The notes under the pieces: model-generated
Databases searched by the model: none
What the model was told of the DNA's origin: nothing
The model's input: only the letters and a program-made list of their open reading frames with translations
Shown: positions 10,109 to 20,445 of the stretch, piece after piece
Layout of the letters: each line of letters starts with the position of its first letter
How positions within the stretch are numbered: the first letter of the stretch is position 1
Assembly: GCA_013180625.2 (NCBI GenBank)
Contig: SNVD02013255.1
Span: 16,359-80,358, forward strand
Direction: 5' to 3'
Origin: Boswellia sacra
Taxonomy: Eukaryota; Streptophyta; Magnoliopsida; Sapindales; Burseraceae
DNA: 64,000 bases
Program-made: the position numbers and the translations under genes

Positions 10109-11513
10109 TTTGTTTAACTCAAGTAAACTCTGGGAGAGAAAATTGGACTATCTAACACCAAACCAGTTTGTGTTGTCACAGTCAACTATTCCCCTTATCT
10201 ATCCATCAACTCTCTTTGGGGCCATTAATGCTATTAAACATCAATTAATTTTACCTGTATTTTTCTTCAAAGTTATTAAATGAAAGGCAGCCCACTTTGT
10301 CCTCGTTTCATTTGAAGTTCACCTGCATTATGTGCTTTAATTCTGTAACAGGGATTTTTCTCTCTTTGTTATAATTAAAGAAAATAATAAGATCAATAAA
10401 TTATTAATAACAATTAAATAATTTGGACTATCAATACTAAAAGAATTGTTAATTTGTAGCAACATGAATATAAAACTTCTTGCAATGTAAAAATGACAAA
10501 AAAAAGTAACAAGCGATTTCATAATTATGAATCAGATTATTAGTACCCATATGCAATGGGGATTAATTCCCTTTTATATGAGGAATGCATGATGCATCTG
10601 TGTGTGTCTATATATATATAATTTATCTTGCAAAAAGTAATATATAATTTTATATTTTTGTAACGGTAGCTTAAATATAGTAAGGAATTAAAATACATGG
10701 AACAAAGACTAAATAAAAAAAAAATCTCTTGAGATTTGATATATATAGATCCTATGATGAAATTTATAAAAAACAAAAACTGAAATGGGTGTAATTTATA
10801 TATTAATTATTTTGTATAACTATTTGAGATTACATATTTAATAAAGCCCCAGTTTGTTCATTTGAGGTTTTAAATATTTGATTAAGCATTTAAAGATTTT
10901 ATGAAAATTAATTTGGGGTGTGTGTGTGTGTCTATATATATATGTGTTCATCTCATCTTATTATTTATTGTACCAGAGCAAGCCTCCATGAAAAGGAGTT
11001 GGGGGATGTCATCCCAACACATAATTAAATATCGACTTGCATGATGCATCACTACTTAGAATTTCTTGCATACAAGTCTTAGCAAATTAAAAATGTCTTG
11101 AAGTGTACAATTATATATCACTTTAGAATTCAGTTGACTTTTTCCCAGAACATGCCAGTGTGGAATAAACTAAAAATAACAAAACATCTCCTTTCGCCTC
11201 TATAGATAGAGACTGAAGAGGGATGACTCAAATCATATAAACAATTCTCAAAACCTTTAAGAATGTGAGGGGAAAAAAAGGTTCTGAAATTAAAGTCTTA
11301 GGTTCATCTAAGATCTTGCAAACCCAAATAGACAAAGTCAATTCAAGGCTCGTAAGAACCATTAAATCTTGCGCAAGTGATTTTAGGAGGTGGCGCTAAG
11401 TTGAACTTAACAAAGGATTATTTAATTATATTGTTTTAATTAACTAAAAGAATGGTAACTATAAGTTATATATAACATTCGATTATTAATCAAGCAATAT
11501 AAATAATTCTCAC
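10109..11513. other. Unassigned sequence between SDR and hydrolase fragments
   Basis: AT-rich with short TA and TG runs (near 10605 and 10921). No splice-bounded coding block recognised on either strand. If both gene fragments were captured together, junctions between donor loci should lie here. Confidence 0.35.
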
Positions 11514-11807
11514 CTTTCAACGAGTGCTTTTTATCAACATACTTTGGAACATAATCATCAGCCATGGAATATATAACCTGTATGAAACCAAGATGAAATT
11601 CTTCAAGTTGTAGGCGGTAATCAGGCGATAAAAAAGGAGCAGAAAGCAAAAAAAAAAGTGATGTGTTGATAAATAACAAGTCGAAAAAAGTGTGCACCTG
11701 ACAGGGTATATTAGCAATATGACCAAGTCATTGTCTCAGCTGATCATCACTCAGGTCGAAACTTGAACAAGTCATCATCACCCATGTAGGCACAAAGAGA
11801 GTGATAT
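11514..11807 (-). pseudogene. DUF1749 (UPF0613) alpha/beta hydrolase, two internal exons
   Basis: Exon 11698-11807: acceptor TTTGTAG|ATATCAC, donor TGTCAG|GTGCAC, reading YHSLCAYMGDDDLF, then after a one-base frame slip DLSDDQLRQ, a TGA, LGHIANIPCQ. Exon 11514-11577: acceptor CATACAG|GTTATA, donor AAAG|GTGAGA, reading VIYSMADDYVPKYVDKKHSL. This matches the C-terminal half of plant alpha/beta hydrolases with DUF1749 (related to fungal SidJ-type esterases), including the conserved SMADEYVP-like strand near the catalytic Asp. One frameshift and one nonsense codon make it a pseudogene; other exons were not found. Confidence 0.8.
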
Positions 11808-12037
11808 CTACAAAACACTTGGAATTTTAGCTATAAAGCAGAAGCATAAACAAATGACGATCTTGATATGGAGGCAAAGTAGCATTCCAACACCTCTATG
11901 ACGAAAACAATCTCATATCAGAATATCATATTAATTGAAAATAAATTGATGAGAATGAAAAATGTAAAGAAGCAACCAAATGTGAAATCAACGAGACGAA
12001 CAAAAGTAAACACATTCCATAGTTTTGGGAAATCATG

Positions 12038-12563
12038 TTCTTCACTCTTCCAGGGCGCCCACCTCCAACTTGACTTGTGAGTGAGAAATCAATGCGTTTC
12101 CCTGAGTCTATTCTCACCATGAATGATGGAATATTGACAACTTGCCTCCCAACCCTAATGTGCCTCTGTCTGATGAGAACTCTGGCATGGTGGATCGACT
12201 TGGCCATACCATTCTTAAAGACAAGAGTCTGGAGACAGCACTCAAGAAAGTTCTCAATAGTGAGTGCCAACACATAATCGAGCTTGTTCTGGCTCTCATC
12301 CAGAAGCCCATACCTGTTCATTCTCCTCCGAAGAGCCTCACCCTCAAAGATACGGCGTGGGTTCTTCTCATCAAGAGTAAGAAGCTCCCTTGCCACATTT
12401 TGGATACAGCTCAAAGCATACTAAACTCTCCACAGTTCCCTCTTGCAGCAGAGCCCAACTCTCCCACAAGCCTCAACTCAGCATCCAAACGCTCCTTCTC
12501 ATAAGGACGCCTTGACTTCTTAAAAGTCTTTCCATAGTTGCGGTAAAAGGAAACGTGCACCAT
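12038..12563 (-). pseudogene. 40S ribosomal protein S9 (uS4) pseudogene
   Basis: ATG at 12563 opens [20 protein letters not shown] and later [39 protein letters not shown] and GGGRPGRVK, all diagnostic of eukaryotic uS4/RPS9, an RNA-binding small-subunit protein. Breaks: a one-base deletion after RLVGE, then TAG where CAG (Gln of RVQYAL) is expected. The Lys-rich C-terminal tail is lost after GRVK near 12038. LECCL and SCIQN in place of Arg-rich versions fit further C-to-T/G-to-A decay. The roughly 175 codons are uninterrupted by introns, so this may be a retrocopy, but no poly(A) tail or TSD is evident; plant RPS9 genes usually have introns. Confidence 0.9.
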
Positions 12564-12890
12564 GGTGGTGAGCAGTCGCTGCTCTCCTCCTCCTCAGTTT
12601 GCGCTCTGTTGCAAAACTATCTTACAGATGAGCTCTACAACGTTGTCACCTGTCCAAGAACTGAAAGAAGAATTCTCTGCTGCCGGATCTATGGTAAGGA
12701 AGTGGTTGACTGGACAAGACTGGTGATGGCATTTCCCCACATCAATGCTCAATTATAAACATACATAGAAATTAAAACTTATCAATGGAGCGAAGAAGGC
12801 TTGCGAGGGGCGGCAATGGAGTTGAGAAGGTTTAGGAATTAGGGATACGTTTAGGGTTGTGAAGGTGTCTATCATTTTCTTTATATACTG
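12564..12890 (-). promoter_or_regulatory. RPS9 pseudogene upstream region with telo-box-like motif
   Basis: Upstream of the dead RPS9 start, on minus, there is AACCCTAAA (+ TTTAGGGTT near 12849) 280 bases from the ATG. Telo-boxes (AAACCCTAA) are typical of plant ribosomal-protein promoters. If this is genuine parental promoter sequence, the copy is DNA-level rather than retroposed. Between 12570 and 12760 both strands are partly open, but nothing is recognised. Confidence 0.4.
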
Positions 12891-13643
12891 TTGTTAAATT
12901 CTACGAAATCCACGTCTATTAAAATTTATCAAAATCATCTCTACAAATTACAATGAGTCCCTATATTTCATAATTTTTCTTATTTACACCATTATATTCA
13001 TAATTTTTGGAGCATTAATGTTTTAATTTAATTTTTAAAATAAATTATAACAGTTTTTACTCAAACACAAATATTATATTATTTTAAAATAAAATTTTAT
13101 TTGAGATTTTTAATTCCTTAATTATTATAAAAAATTTTAACTAATGTGATTTTCATTACTTTGAAATTATAAAATAATTTTATTTATTTCATGCAATTTC
13201 CATGATTAAAATTTTACTTTTTATAATCTAATATTTCAAAATTATTATTTTCATATTGACAATAATATTGTCTTTTATTCCAAGTTTTTAAATATTATTT
13301 TTAAATTTATATTAAAAATAAAATTATAATATTTAATTATTATTTTGATATTTTTAACTATTTCATTTTATTGAAATTTAAAATATTTTATTCACATATT
13401 TGAAAGAGTAGATGAAAAGTTAGGGGAAAATTTGAGAGGGAAAGAGAAAAGATTAGATATTCATATATTAGTCACATTTTTATAAAAATGTGATAAATAT
13501 GTAATCGAATAAAGACAAAAAATGACAAATAAGATGAATAGACAGGTTTGACTTCCAAACCAGCTTTATATTTCTCACTTCTAAGAAAAACTGTCAAATA
13601 AAAAAATTATAAAGTGACAAATATGAAAAAATTTCTTGTAGTG
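12891..13643. mobile_element. AT-rich segment ending in a CACTA-type terminus
   Basis: The segment ends in TTTCTTGTAGTG (13632-13643), the right-hand terminus of CACTA (En/Spm) transposons, with AT-rich subterminal sequence holding repeated GTGACAAATATG/TTATTTGTCA-like words. A matching left CACTACAAGAAA was not found upstream, so the left limit is only the point where gene-like sequence ends. No ORF. Confidence 0.45.
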
Positions 13644-13645
13644 CC

Positions 13646-14523
13646 TGTAAGTTCTGGAAGTATGCAGTTATAAGAAATATAACAGTAAATTGTAAAGTAA
13701 ATCAGCACAGGAGGATTTTTACATGGTTTGATTATAAAACCTACATCCACGGACAACTATAGAGCTGCAATTCACTAAGTTCTTGTTTGTACAATCTTTA
13801 GGACTTTTTACAGGGCTGACTCTCTCTCACACACTGACCTAATCTTTGTAAAACAAAATCTTTGCAAAGATCTTAAACTCTAGTGACACTGCCCACTCTT
13901 TATCGTAGATAACTTAAACACACACTGTTAAGTTATCATAACACACGATGTCTGATGTTGAATTACATAAACACTTAACCCGCAAGTTATCCCAAGTGTC
14001 TACTAAGTCACACAGACCTAATCAACAACTAATGTATGATTTCTTTCTCTCATACATGTATCAAAGACTCATAAAATCAAAACAATAAAGACATTTCTCT
14101 TTGCGTTGAAGCTCTCTTCCTTTATTGTTGGAATGCCGAAACAAATACTCACACAACACACCACATAATCAGCATGCTCTGTTATGTAGAAATAACTTTG
14201 TCTATCTAGTGGTATGCTTGGACAAAATCTCCTAGAAATCCTATAAAAATTCTAATCAAAATCATATTAGGATTAGGAGAAATAAAATAGGAAGGAATAT
14301 AATCAAACTCCTAAAGGAGTTAGGACAAATAAATATTCTCCTATTCTAATTAGGATACTATATCCTAATCTAAAGAGATATTTATTATAAATCAAATACT
14401 TCCTAAAAAATAATTCTAGAAACAGTAAAATAAGAACAAAATAATATTCTTGTTTTATCACAAGTTGGACAAAATTCATCATGTGCATGGCACCTGCATA
14501 TGTAGTGGACGTTGACGCCAACA
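13646..14523 (-). repeat. Copia-type LTR with 3' internal stub
   Basis: Bounds TGTAAG...CCAACA on plus, i.e. TGTTGG...CTTACA on minus. Immediately right is ATCTCCCCCTTTTTGG, the complement of a Copia polypurine tract (AAAAAGGGGGAGAT), so this is a 3' LTR of a minus-strand element whose internal part survives only to 14614, where a CACTA terminus starts. No second LTR seen in the window. Confidence 0.6.
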
Positions 14524-14614
14524 ATCTCCCCCTTTTTGGTAACTTGTGATGAAAACACCAAATTGTTTCTGATCAAAGAAAAACACACATGATAAGTTAT
14601 TCATAACAATAAAC

Positions 14615-14750
14615 CACTACAAGAAATTGGGGCTTATAACACGCCCATTTGCGTCGGTTTTTAAAAACCGCAATAAAAATTTGCCACACGCATCAGTATG
14701 CGGCGGTTTTTAGAACCGCAATTTAAATGGGTTAAAAGCCCCTCCCCCCA
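14615..14750 (+). mobile_element. CACTA transposon left terminus
   Basis: CACTACAAGAAATTGGGGC begins a terminal region with nested inverted words: GCGTCGGTTTTTAAAAACCGC and GCGGCGGTTTTTAGAACCGC, and a GGGGCTTATAAC/GTTAAAAGCCCC pair (14627 with 14731 region). This layout is typical of plant CACTA ends. The other terminus is not visible; an LTR element truncates the locus at 16549. Confidence 0.7.
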
Positions 14751-14969
14751 AATCAATTTTACCCTAGCCGCTGCTTGTATCAATATTGCTCTCACCTCTC
14801 TCATCTTTTCTCTCGCATCCCAATCTCTTATTTTGCATCTTAGTTTGTCTTCTGCTTTTAGATTGTCAATCCCGTTTTCATTTGCTTGCTTTCTTCCCTG
14901 CTTTGGAGTCGCCTCCACCAATCTCCTTCCCATTCGTTGCAGAGTATTTTGAGCAATACTCTACATCTA

Positions 14970-16471
14970 CAACAACGAAAACTTGAGGAAGAAATAGTAA
15001 TCGAAGACCAACAGTAGCAGCCACAACAACGAGAGATCTTTTCTTCTTCTGTATCTTCCTCCGATGCGCGGCAAGCTCTCTTGTGGGAGGTTGGTGCACA
15101 GGTTAATATCCTTCACACTATTTTCTCTTGGCTCGAAGCTGATCGCGCCGCCGCCAAACGCGCCACTCATGTCCTCGCCAAGCTCGCCAAAAACGGTACG
15201 TGCTTTCAGAAGCCAAACTACCGTTCGATCTTGCGTTATTTACGGCTCTGCTGTTTATATGGGGTAATAGTTTGTGTTTCTGGTCGCAGAGGAGGTTGTG
15301 AACTGGATTGTTGAAGGAGGCGCGGTTCCGACTTTGGTGAAGCATCTACAGGCACTGCCGACGAGTGAAGCTGACCGAGGTGTAAAGCCGTTTGAGCATG
15401 AAGTCGAGAAAGGAAGCGCTTTCGCTCTTGGACTTCTAGCTGTAAAGGTGATTTAAAAAATATTTTATTGTTGCAAATATGTAATGAATTGCCGCAGTAT
15501 TCTTTAAAAACTTCGGAGGTATTGTATAAATTTTTAGAACTAACTACAAGGAGAGTTGAAGTTTAGATTTAAATTGTTGAATTATTTTCATGGCATTTAT
15601 GATATTGTGCATAATAATTATTACTAAGAGAGTGATAAAGCATGTTTGGTTTCCAACGAGAGATTTCTGGATCTATCAAGTTTTGCATTGGATTTTAAGG
15701 AGTATGAATTATCTTTTTAGATTGAGGTAGTAACGAATGATGTTAATTTATTTTTCATTCCTAAATCTAGTAAAACTAATTTTTATAAGGCACAAGACAT
15801 AATCTTTATGTGTAGCATATATATATGTTGGAAAGGAGGGAGGAAGAAGGAAGTGTGAGTTAGAGGAACTTGCAGATTAGGGACCTACTGATTTTCTTTT
15901 TTCTTTTTTTGGCTTTGCTGGTACAGCGAGAGCATCAGCAACTTATAGTTGACAATGGGGCGTTGTTGCATCTTGTAAATTTGCTGATGATGCACAAGGA
16001 TAGTTGTAGTTCCCGTGCTGTCAATAGCGTCATCAGAAGAGCTGCTGATGCTATCACCAACCTTGCTCATGAGAATAGCAGCATAAAAACCCGTGTCAGG
16101 TTTGCTAATTTCTGTATTTTGCTTTTAAGCCTGTTATTCGGCAATTGCCGCCATATTTATAATTTATGTCATTGTTATTTGGAACGGATGAGCAGGATGG
16201 AAGGTGGGATTCCACCTCTTGTTGACTTGCTTGAATTTAGTGATACAAAGGTGCAAAGAGCAGCTGCTGGGGCCCTTAGAACTTTGGCATTTAAAAATGA
16301 TGAAAATAAGAATCAGGTAATGGGCTTTCCTCTGAATCTTGGTTTTTGACTATTGGCTGTGGCCTCTTTAATGGATAAAATTAGTATGATTTGCAGATTG
16401 TTGAATGCAATGCTCTCCCCGCACTCATTCTAATCCTACGATCTGAAGATGCTGCTATACATTATGAAGCG
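14970..16471 (+). pseudogene. ARIA/ABAP1-like armadillo-BTB gene, 5' exons only
   Basis: Five exons with GT-AG introns: about 14970-15195 (RKLEEE..., SSDARQALLWEVGAQV, EADRAAAKRATHVLAKLAK), 15290-15447 (EEVVNWIVEGGAVPTLVKHL), 15927-16099 (REHQQLIVDNGALLHLVNLL, RRAADAITNLAHENSSIK), 16196-16316 (EGGIPPLVDLLEF, TKVQRAAAGALRTLAFKNDE) and 16397-16471 (IVECNALPALILILRSEDAA). This is the armadillo half of ARIA/ABAP1, an ARM-BTB protein that binds ABF2 and DNA-licensing factors in Arabidopsis. Exon 1 has TAG after EDQQ (CAG expected), and no start codon is obvious. The later ARM repeats and BTB domain are cut off at 16549 by an LTR. The fragment sits 220 bases inside a CACTA terminus, so capture by the transposon is likely. 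Confidence 0.85.
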
Positions 16472-16548
16472 GTAGGATTTTATGAGATTAACTTCGTTTT
16501 TTTTTTTTTGTTATGGAAACTTCTTTAGTGCAATATTTTGGTTCCACT

Positions 16549-18076
16549 TGACACATCCGAAAAAGGATTGTCTCCCAAGTATAGGAGTGTCGAAGTAATA
16601 AAACCCGGTGAGACCGGGGTCGATCCACAAGGAAGGGGAATTTAAGCGTTACAAATTATAAGCTAAGCAAATATAATATGGATGATTCAAAGAGAAGATG
16701 ACATAATATCAAATAAATGTAAGGATGATAGGCGGTATTACCGACCATTCAAATATAAAATGAAAAGCAAAAGGAGGTAAAACCATCCATGGAAATAGGT
16801 GGTATAACCAACCATAGTAAATTAAAGAACAATTTCATAAGGTGGTAGAACCTCCCATAGTAAATAAAATAAAAAGTTCATAAACAATAGAATAATTAAA
16901 ATACAAGAGGAATTAACACAATAACAATGAAGGCTAAGGTTAGGGGATCCGCCCTTGATATTTCAAATAAGGATAATTAACCCATTTTAGTTATATGAAT
17001 TATATTTGTTTCATTACCAATATTTATACCACTTCTTGTAAATGGGTTCAAGCATCCAATGTGCCAATCATCATATGTCTACAACAAATCAAGGTTCCTA
17101 ACTAGATTCGTGTCGGTAAGGAAGAACCATACATCATCTAGAAAGGATCCAAGCATTTGATGTGCCAAGGATTGTCGACAATGGATCAAGACCTCCACTT
17201 TACGAGTGGTGTCAAGATTGATTAAGAAATTAAATATAAATCATATTGAATAAACATTATAAGATTAAGATTATTAAGCACATATTAAGGGTTAGAGAAT
17301 CCTTATTCTCATATCAAGGGTTTCACCCTTTCACCTTAGCAAAAGAGAAATTAGAAGAACATTATAATAGAAAGAAAATAAAATGCAAGAAAAAGGAAAT
17401 TCATTAATAACATAACACAAAACACAATACAAGATCCTAGCCAAAGCCAAAATGTTCCAGCCAAGGCCAAGATGCCCTAATGGGTCACAAGGCACCTCTA
17501 TTTATAGATACATCCAGGGGCAAACTTGTCAAATTACAAGGGCATAATTGTCAAATATTAGTTGTAAATATCTTTGACAATTGGGATCATTAGGCACCGA
17601 CTTTGACCATCAATTTTGACATCGAAATGTTGTGAATTTTAATCACATGTCTTCATGAAAGTTGTAGATATTTCTCTCAGGTTTCTAGAACATATTGATT
17701 TGCACAATTTGGATACGTATTTTGAGAGATACGGTCCAAATACTGAGGCCTGGTCAGACTGGGCCGAGACTATAGATGGGTTCACTTCAAGCCCAATTTT
17801 GGTCCACTAAGAGCCCGAATTTGATGATGCTTGTGAAATGCAATCTTGTAGACAATTGAATCAGCTTTCCAAAACATTAAGAATTGCACCATTCTGATCT
17901 ATAAATCGAGAGTTATGCCCATTTTACCGAACCTGTAACAAAACCAAAATTAAGAGAAATTAATTCCAAAGATGCAAATGCTACAAATATGCTTAAGTTG
18001 AGGAATTTAATGACACTATTAATGCAATATGATTACCTAAATTCTTATTACACATACTATTTAAGTGTTTCCCTCA
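16549..18076 (-). repeat. Athila-like LTR, copy 1 (3' LTR of A)
   Basis: Starts TGACACATCC and ends at TCA before the run CACCCCCC. On plus it abuts the truncated ARIA gene directly. Shares sequence with 26668-28184 and 33847-35227, with small indels. Confidence 0.88.
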
Positions 18077-18414
18077 CACCCCCCAACTGCTTATTGCTAG
18101 GTCCCTAGCAAATTAACGCGTTATTATTTAGAAGTGAATTCTAGAATTTTATATCTAAGGTGGTCATTATTGCACTCAAATCCTTGATTTTATACGAAAT
18201 AAACAACTCTCAACTGAATTTTTTTTTTTAAATGACTCATGACCCTTCAGTCAAGATATCCACAAACCTTCTTTTGTGCTCATTTGACACATTACTATGT
18301 GGGGGGGGGGTGGCCTTTTATAAATAGCCATATCGGTTCTAGTAGTTGTTAGGCTAACAACTTAGGTAGGGGAATATTCTTCATTTTATACATTTTTTTC
18401 TTTTTTCTTTTTCT

Positions 18415-18449
<35 letters not shown>

Positions 18450-19490
18450 AAGAATGCATCTTTAACCCATGTAGCGAGTCTTAGGCTAATGACTCCCAGA
18501 CCAGTTGGCCTTAGGGCATTAGGTGTTAAGACACCCCTTCGAGCTTAACGACTCGGGTTGCCGGTGCTTTATTTTTGCTTAAAAACTTATGGATAGTGCA
18601 ATGTTCAATCCCATTAAGCTTTCTCCTTAATCCATGTAGCGAGCTTTGGGCCAATAGCTCCCAAACCAGTTGGTCTTAGGGTATTAGGTTTTGAGGCACC
18701 CCTCGGGCTTAATTGCTCGAATTAAGGAGGCTACAAGACCAAACTTATCCATCATTACTTTCTCTCTTTTTTCTTTTTTTTTCTTTTTTTTTTTTCATTT
18801 TTCATTTTTTTCATTTTTTTTTTAAACTTTCCCCTTCCTTTTGTTGTTTTCCTAAACAAAACAAAAGAACTCAAATATTGCAATATTTCATTTCGCCACA
18901 CACAATCATACATCAAGGTATGTGTGTGTGTGAAGAAAGATTCATAGATACTTGCTTAATGAGCACATAAGCACACAATTTATTAAATGATAAGGTTGTG
19001 ACAGTTCATAGATTTGAATGATTCAAAGCGAAATGAATAAGACATCCTTGTTATAAAATTCAAAAATCAAGACTAAATAATATCAAATAAGTCTTCAAAA
19101 ATGCAAGAATAAAATGACAAATTGGTTAGAATAGGTTTCAAGAGTTCAAACTGGTCCTCCCTACTCTGCCATTCCTGACCCAGAATGCGTCTCAAGAGGA
19201 TTTAAACTCCTTACACTGCACTCTGAATCTAATTACTAACTCGCTTTCTTCTTTTTTTTTTTTTTTCAAGAAAAAATAAAATTTCAAGACACACTTATGT
19301 CTACTATCCTTCCCCCCCAACCCAATGAAACATTGTCCTCAATGTTTAAATGTAGAGAGATAAAGTATAGGAGACATTACCTGAAGCTTCTGTTATTCAA
19401 GAGAGATGACCTGAAAGACTCAAAAAATAACATGCTAAAAATAAAAAAAATAAAATAAAGGACAAGAAGAAAAAAAATTACAAACGGAGA
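18077..19490 (-). other. 3' non-coding region of element A
   Basis: Begins next to the LTR with a C-run (minus GGGGGG polypurine tract). It contains two diverged copies of an ~80-bp unit (18466-18545, 18629-18710; CATGTAGCGAG...CAGTTGGyCTTAGGG), long T/C tracts (18390-18450, 18765-18825, 19248-19266) and a short palindrome at 19330-19345. Element B has the same layout at 28185-29570. No coding sequence seen. Confidence 0.6.
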
Positions 19491-19491
19491 T

Positions 19492-20127
19492 TCAAATCCA
19501 ATTTGCACTTTTGTTTTGCCCTCCTGCCCAATTAATTTGAGTACTAGCTGGGTCAGGTTCATACTCAACTTCTTGTAATTTGTCAAGTAGCTCACCAGCA
19601 GAAGTGGCAGAAATAAGGATCTTTCTCGCTGAATGAGGGATAAAATTCTGTTCCACAACTGCATCAACAAAACTTATCAAAGGATCAAAGAAATTTTTGA
19701 CATTCAACAAACCTATGGGTTTTTGATGGAGATTCAGTTGGGCCCAAGAGGCAATTTGAAAATTTTCTTCAAGAGTGCCAAAGCCACCTGGTAAAGCAAT
19801 AAAGGCATCTGAATTGATGAGCATATGTGCCATGCGTTCATGCATATAGGAGACCTGTAACTCCTTCCCAACTGTTTTTCCAACAATACTTTCTACAGCC
19901 AAAGCTTTAGGAATAACTCCTAAAACTTGAGTACCCCCTACATGTGCAGCTGTTGACACACAACGTATTAACCCGAGGCTACCTCCCCCATAAACCACAT
20001 AAATCTTTCTTTCAGCCAGTAGCCTACCAATATAATTCGCTACTTCTACGAACTCTTCACTTTTACCTGGTCGAGATCCACAGAATACACATATCCTTTG
20101 GATTCGACGTTTTGAAGTTTCCTCCAT
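19492..20127 (-). CDS. LOG-family cytokinin riboside monophosphate phosphoribohydrolase in retroelement
   Basis: A 211-codon open frame, a normal length for plant LOG proteins. It has the Rossmann-type start ICVFCGSRPGK (12-22), GGGSLGL (47-53), VLGVIPKAL (68-76), conserved Arg at 98 in MHERMA, and the family signature PGGFGTLEE (113-121), followed by WAQLNLHQKPIGLLNV. LOG enzymes release active cytokinin bases from cytokinin nucleotides in the cytosol and nucleus. Position 55, usually Gly in GLMG, is Arg here, and the Lys usual after the MHxR Arg is Met, so activity is not assured. The gene lies between the Cys-rich gene and the 3' LTR, on the sense strand, with no intron. Upstream on minus is a pyrimidine-rich CTTCTTCACACATAG that could serve as a splice acceptor. 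Its frame is intact although gag and pol are broken. Confidence 0.9.
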   Translation of the reverse strand: MEETSKRRIQRICVFCGSRPGKSEEFVEVANYIGRLLAERKIYVVYGGGSLGLIRCVSTAAHVGGTQVLGVIPKALAVESIVGKTVGKELQVSYMHERMAHMLINSDAFIALPGGFGTLEENFQIASWAQLNLHQKPIGLLNVKNFFDPLISFVDAVVEQNFIPHSARKILISATSAGELLDKLQEVEYEPDPASTQINWAGGQNKSANWI

Positions 20128-20445
20128 GTCTATGTGACTCTCTAACTATGTGTGAAGAAGAGACCAAGACATGTGGTATTTATGGAGTGCAAAAAGGTAT
20201 GTTAATGATGATATCTATCTAGGTAGCTCGGTTGCTTGTTCAAAAAGTTGACAATAATGCAAAAAAAAAGGTCAAAAGATGATGAAATAAGACACCATAA
20301 GTCAAACAAAAGATACAAATTCAAAAATGACAGCAATGAGGTATTAAAATTCAAAAATGATGGCACGCATGCATATTTACAGGTAGTTGTGACTGTGGCT
20401 CACATCTTCCTCTGGTTTTACGTCCAGAAACGGCTTAAACACCTT

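Noticed and set aside
11926..12504. Long plus-strand ORFs at 12077-12504
   Set aside because: Antisense shadows of the RPS9 pseudogene.
15870..16349. 159-codon single-exon ORF as a gene
   Set aside because: It reads through the intron between ARIA exons 3 and 4; the exon model explains it.
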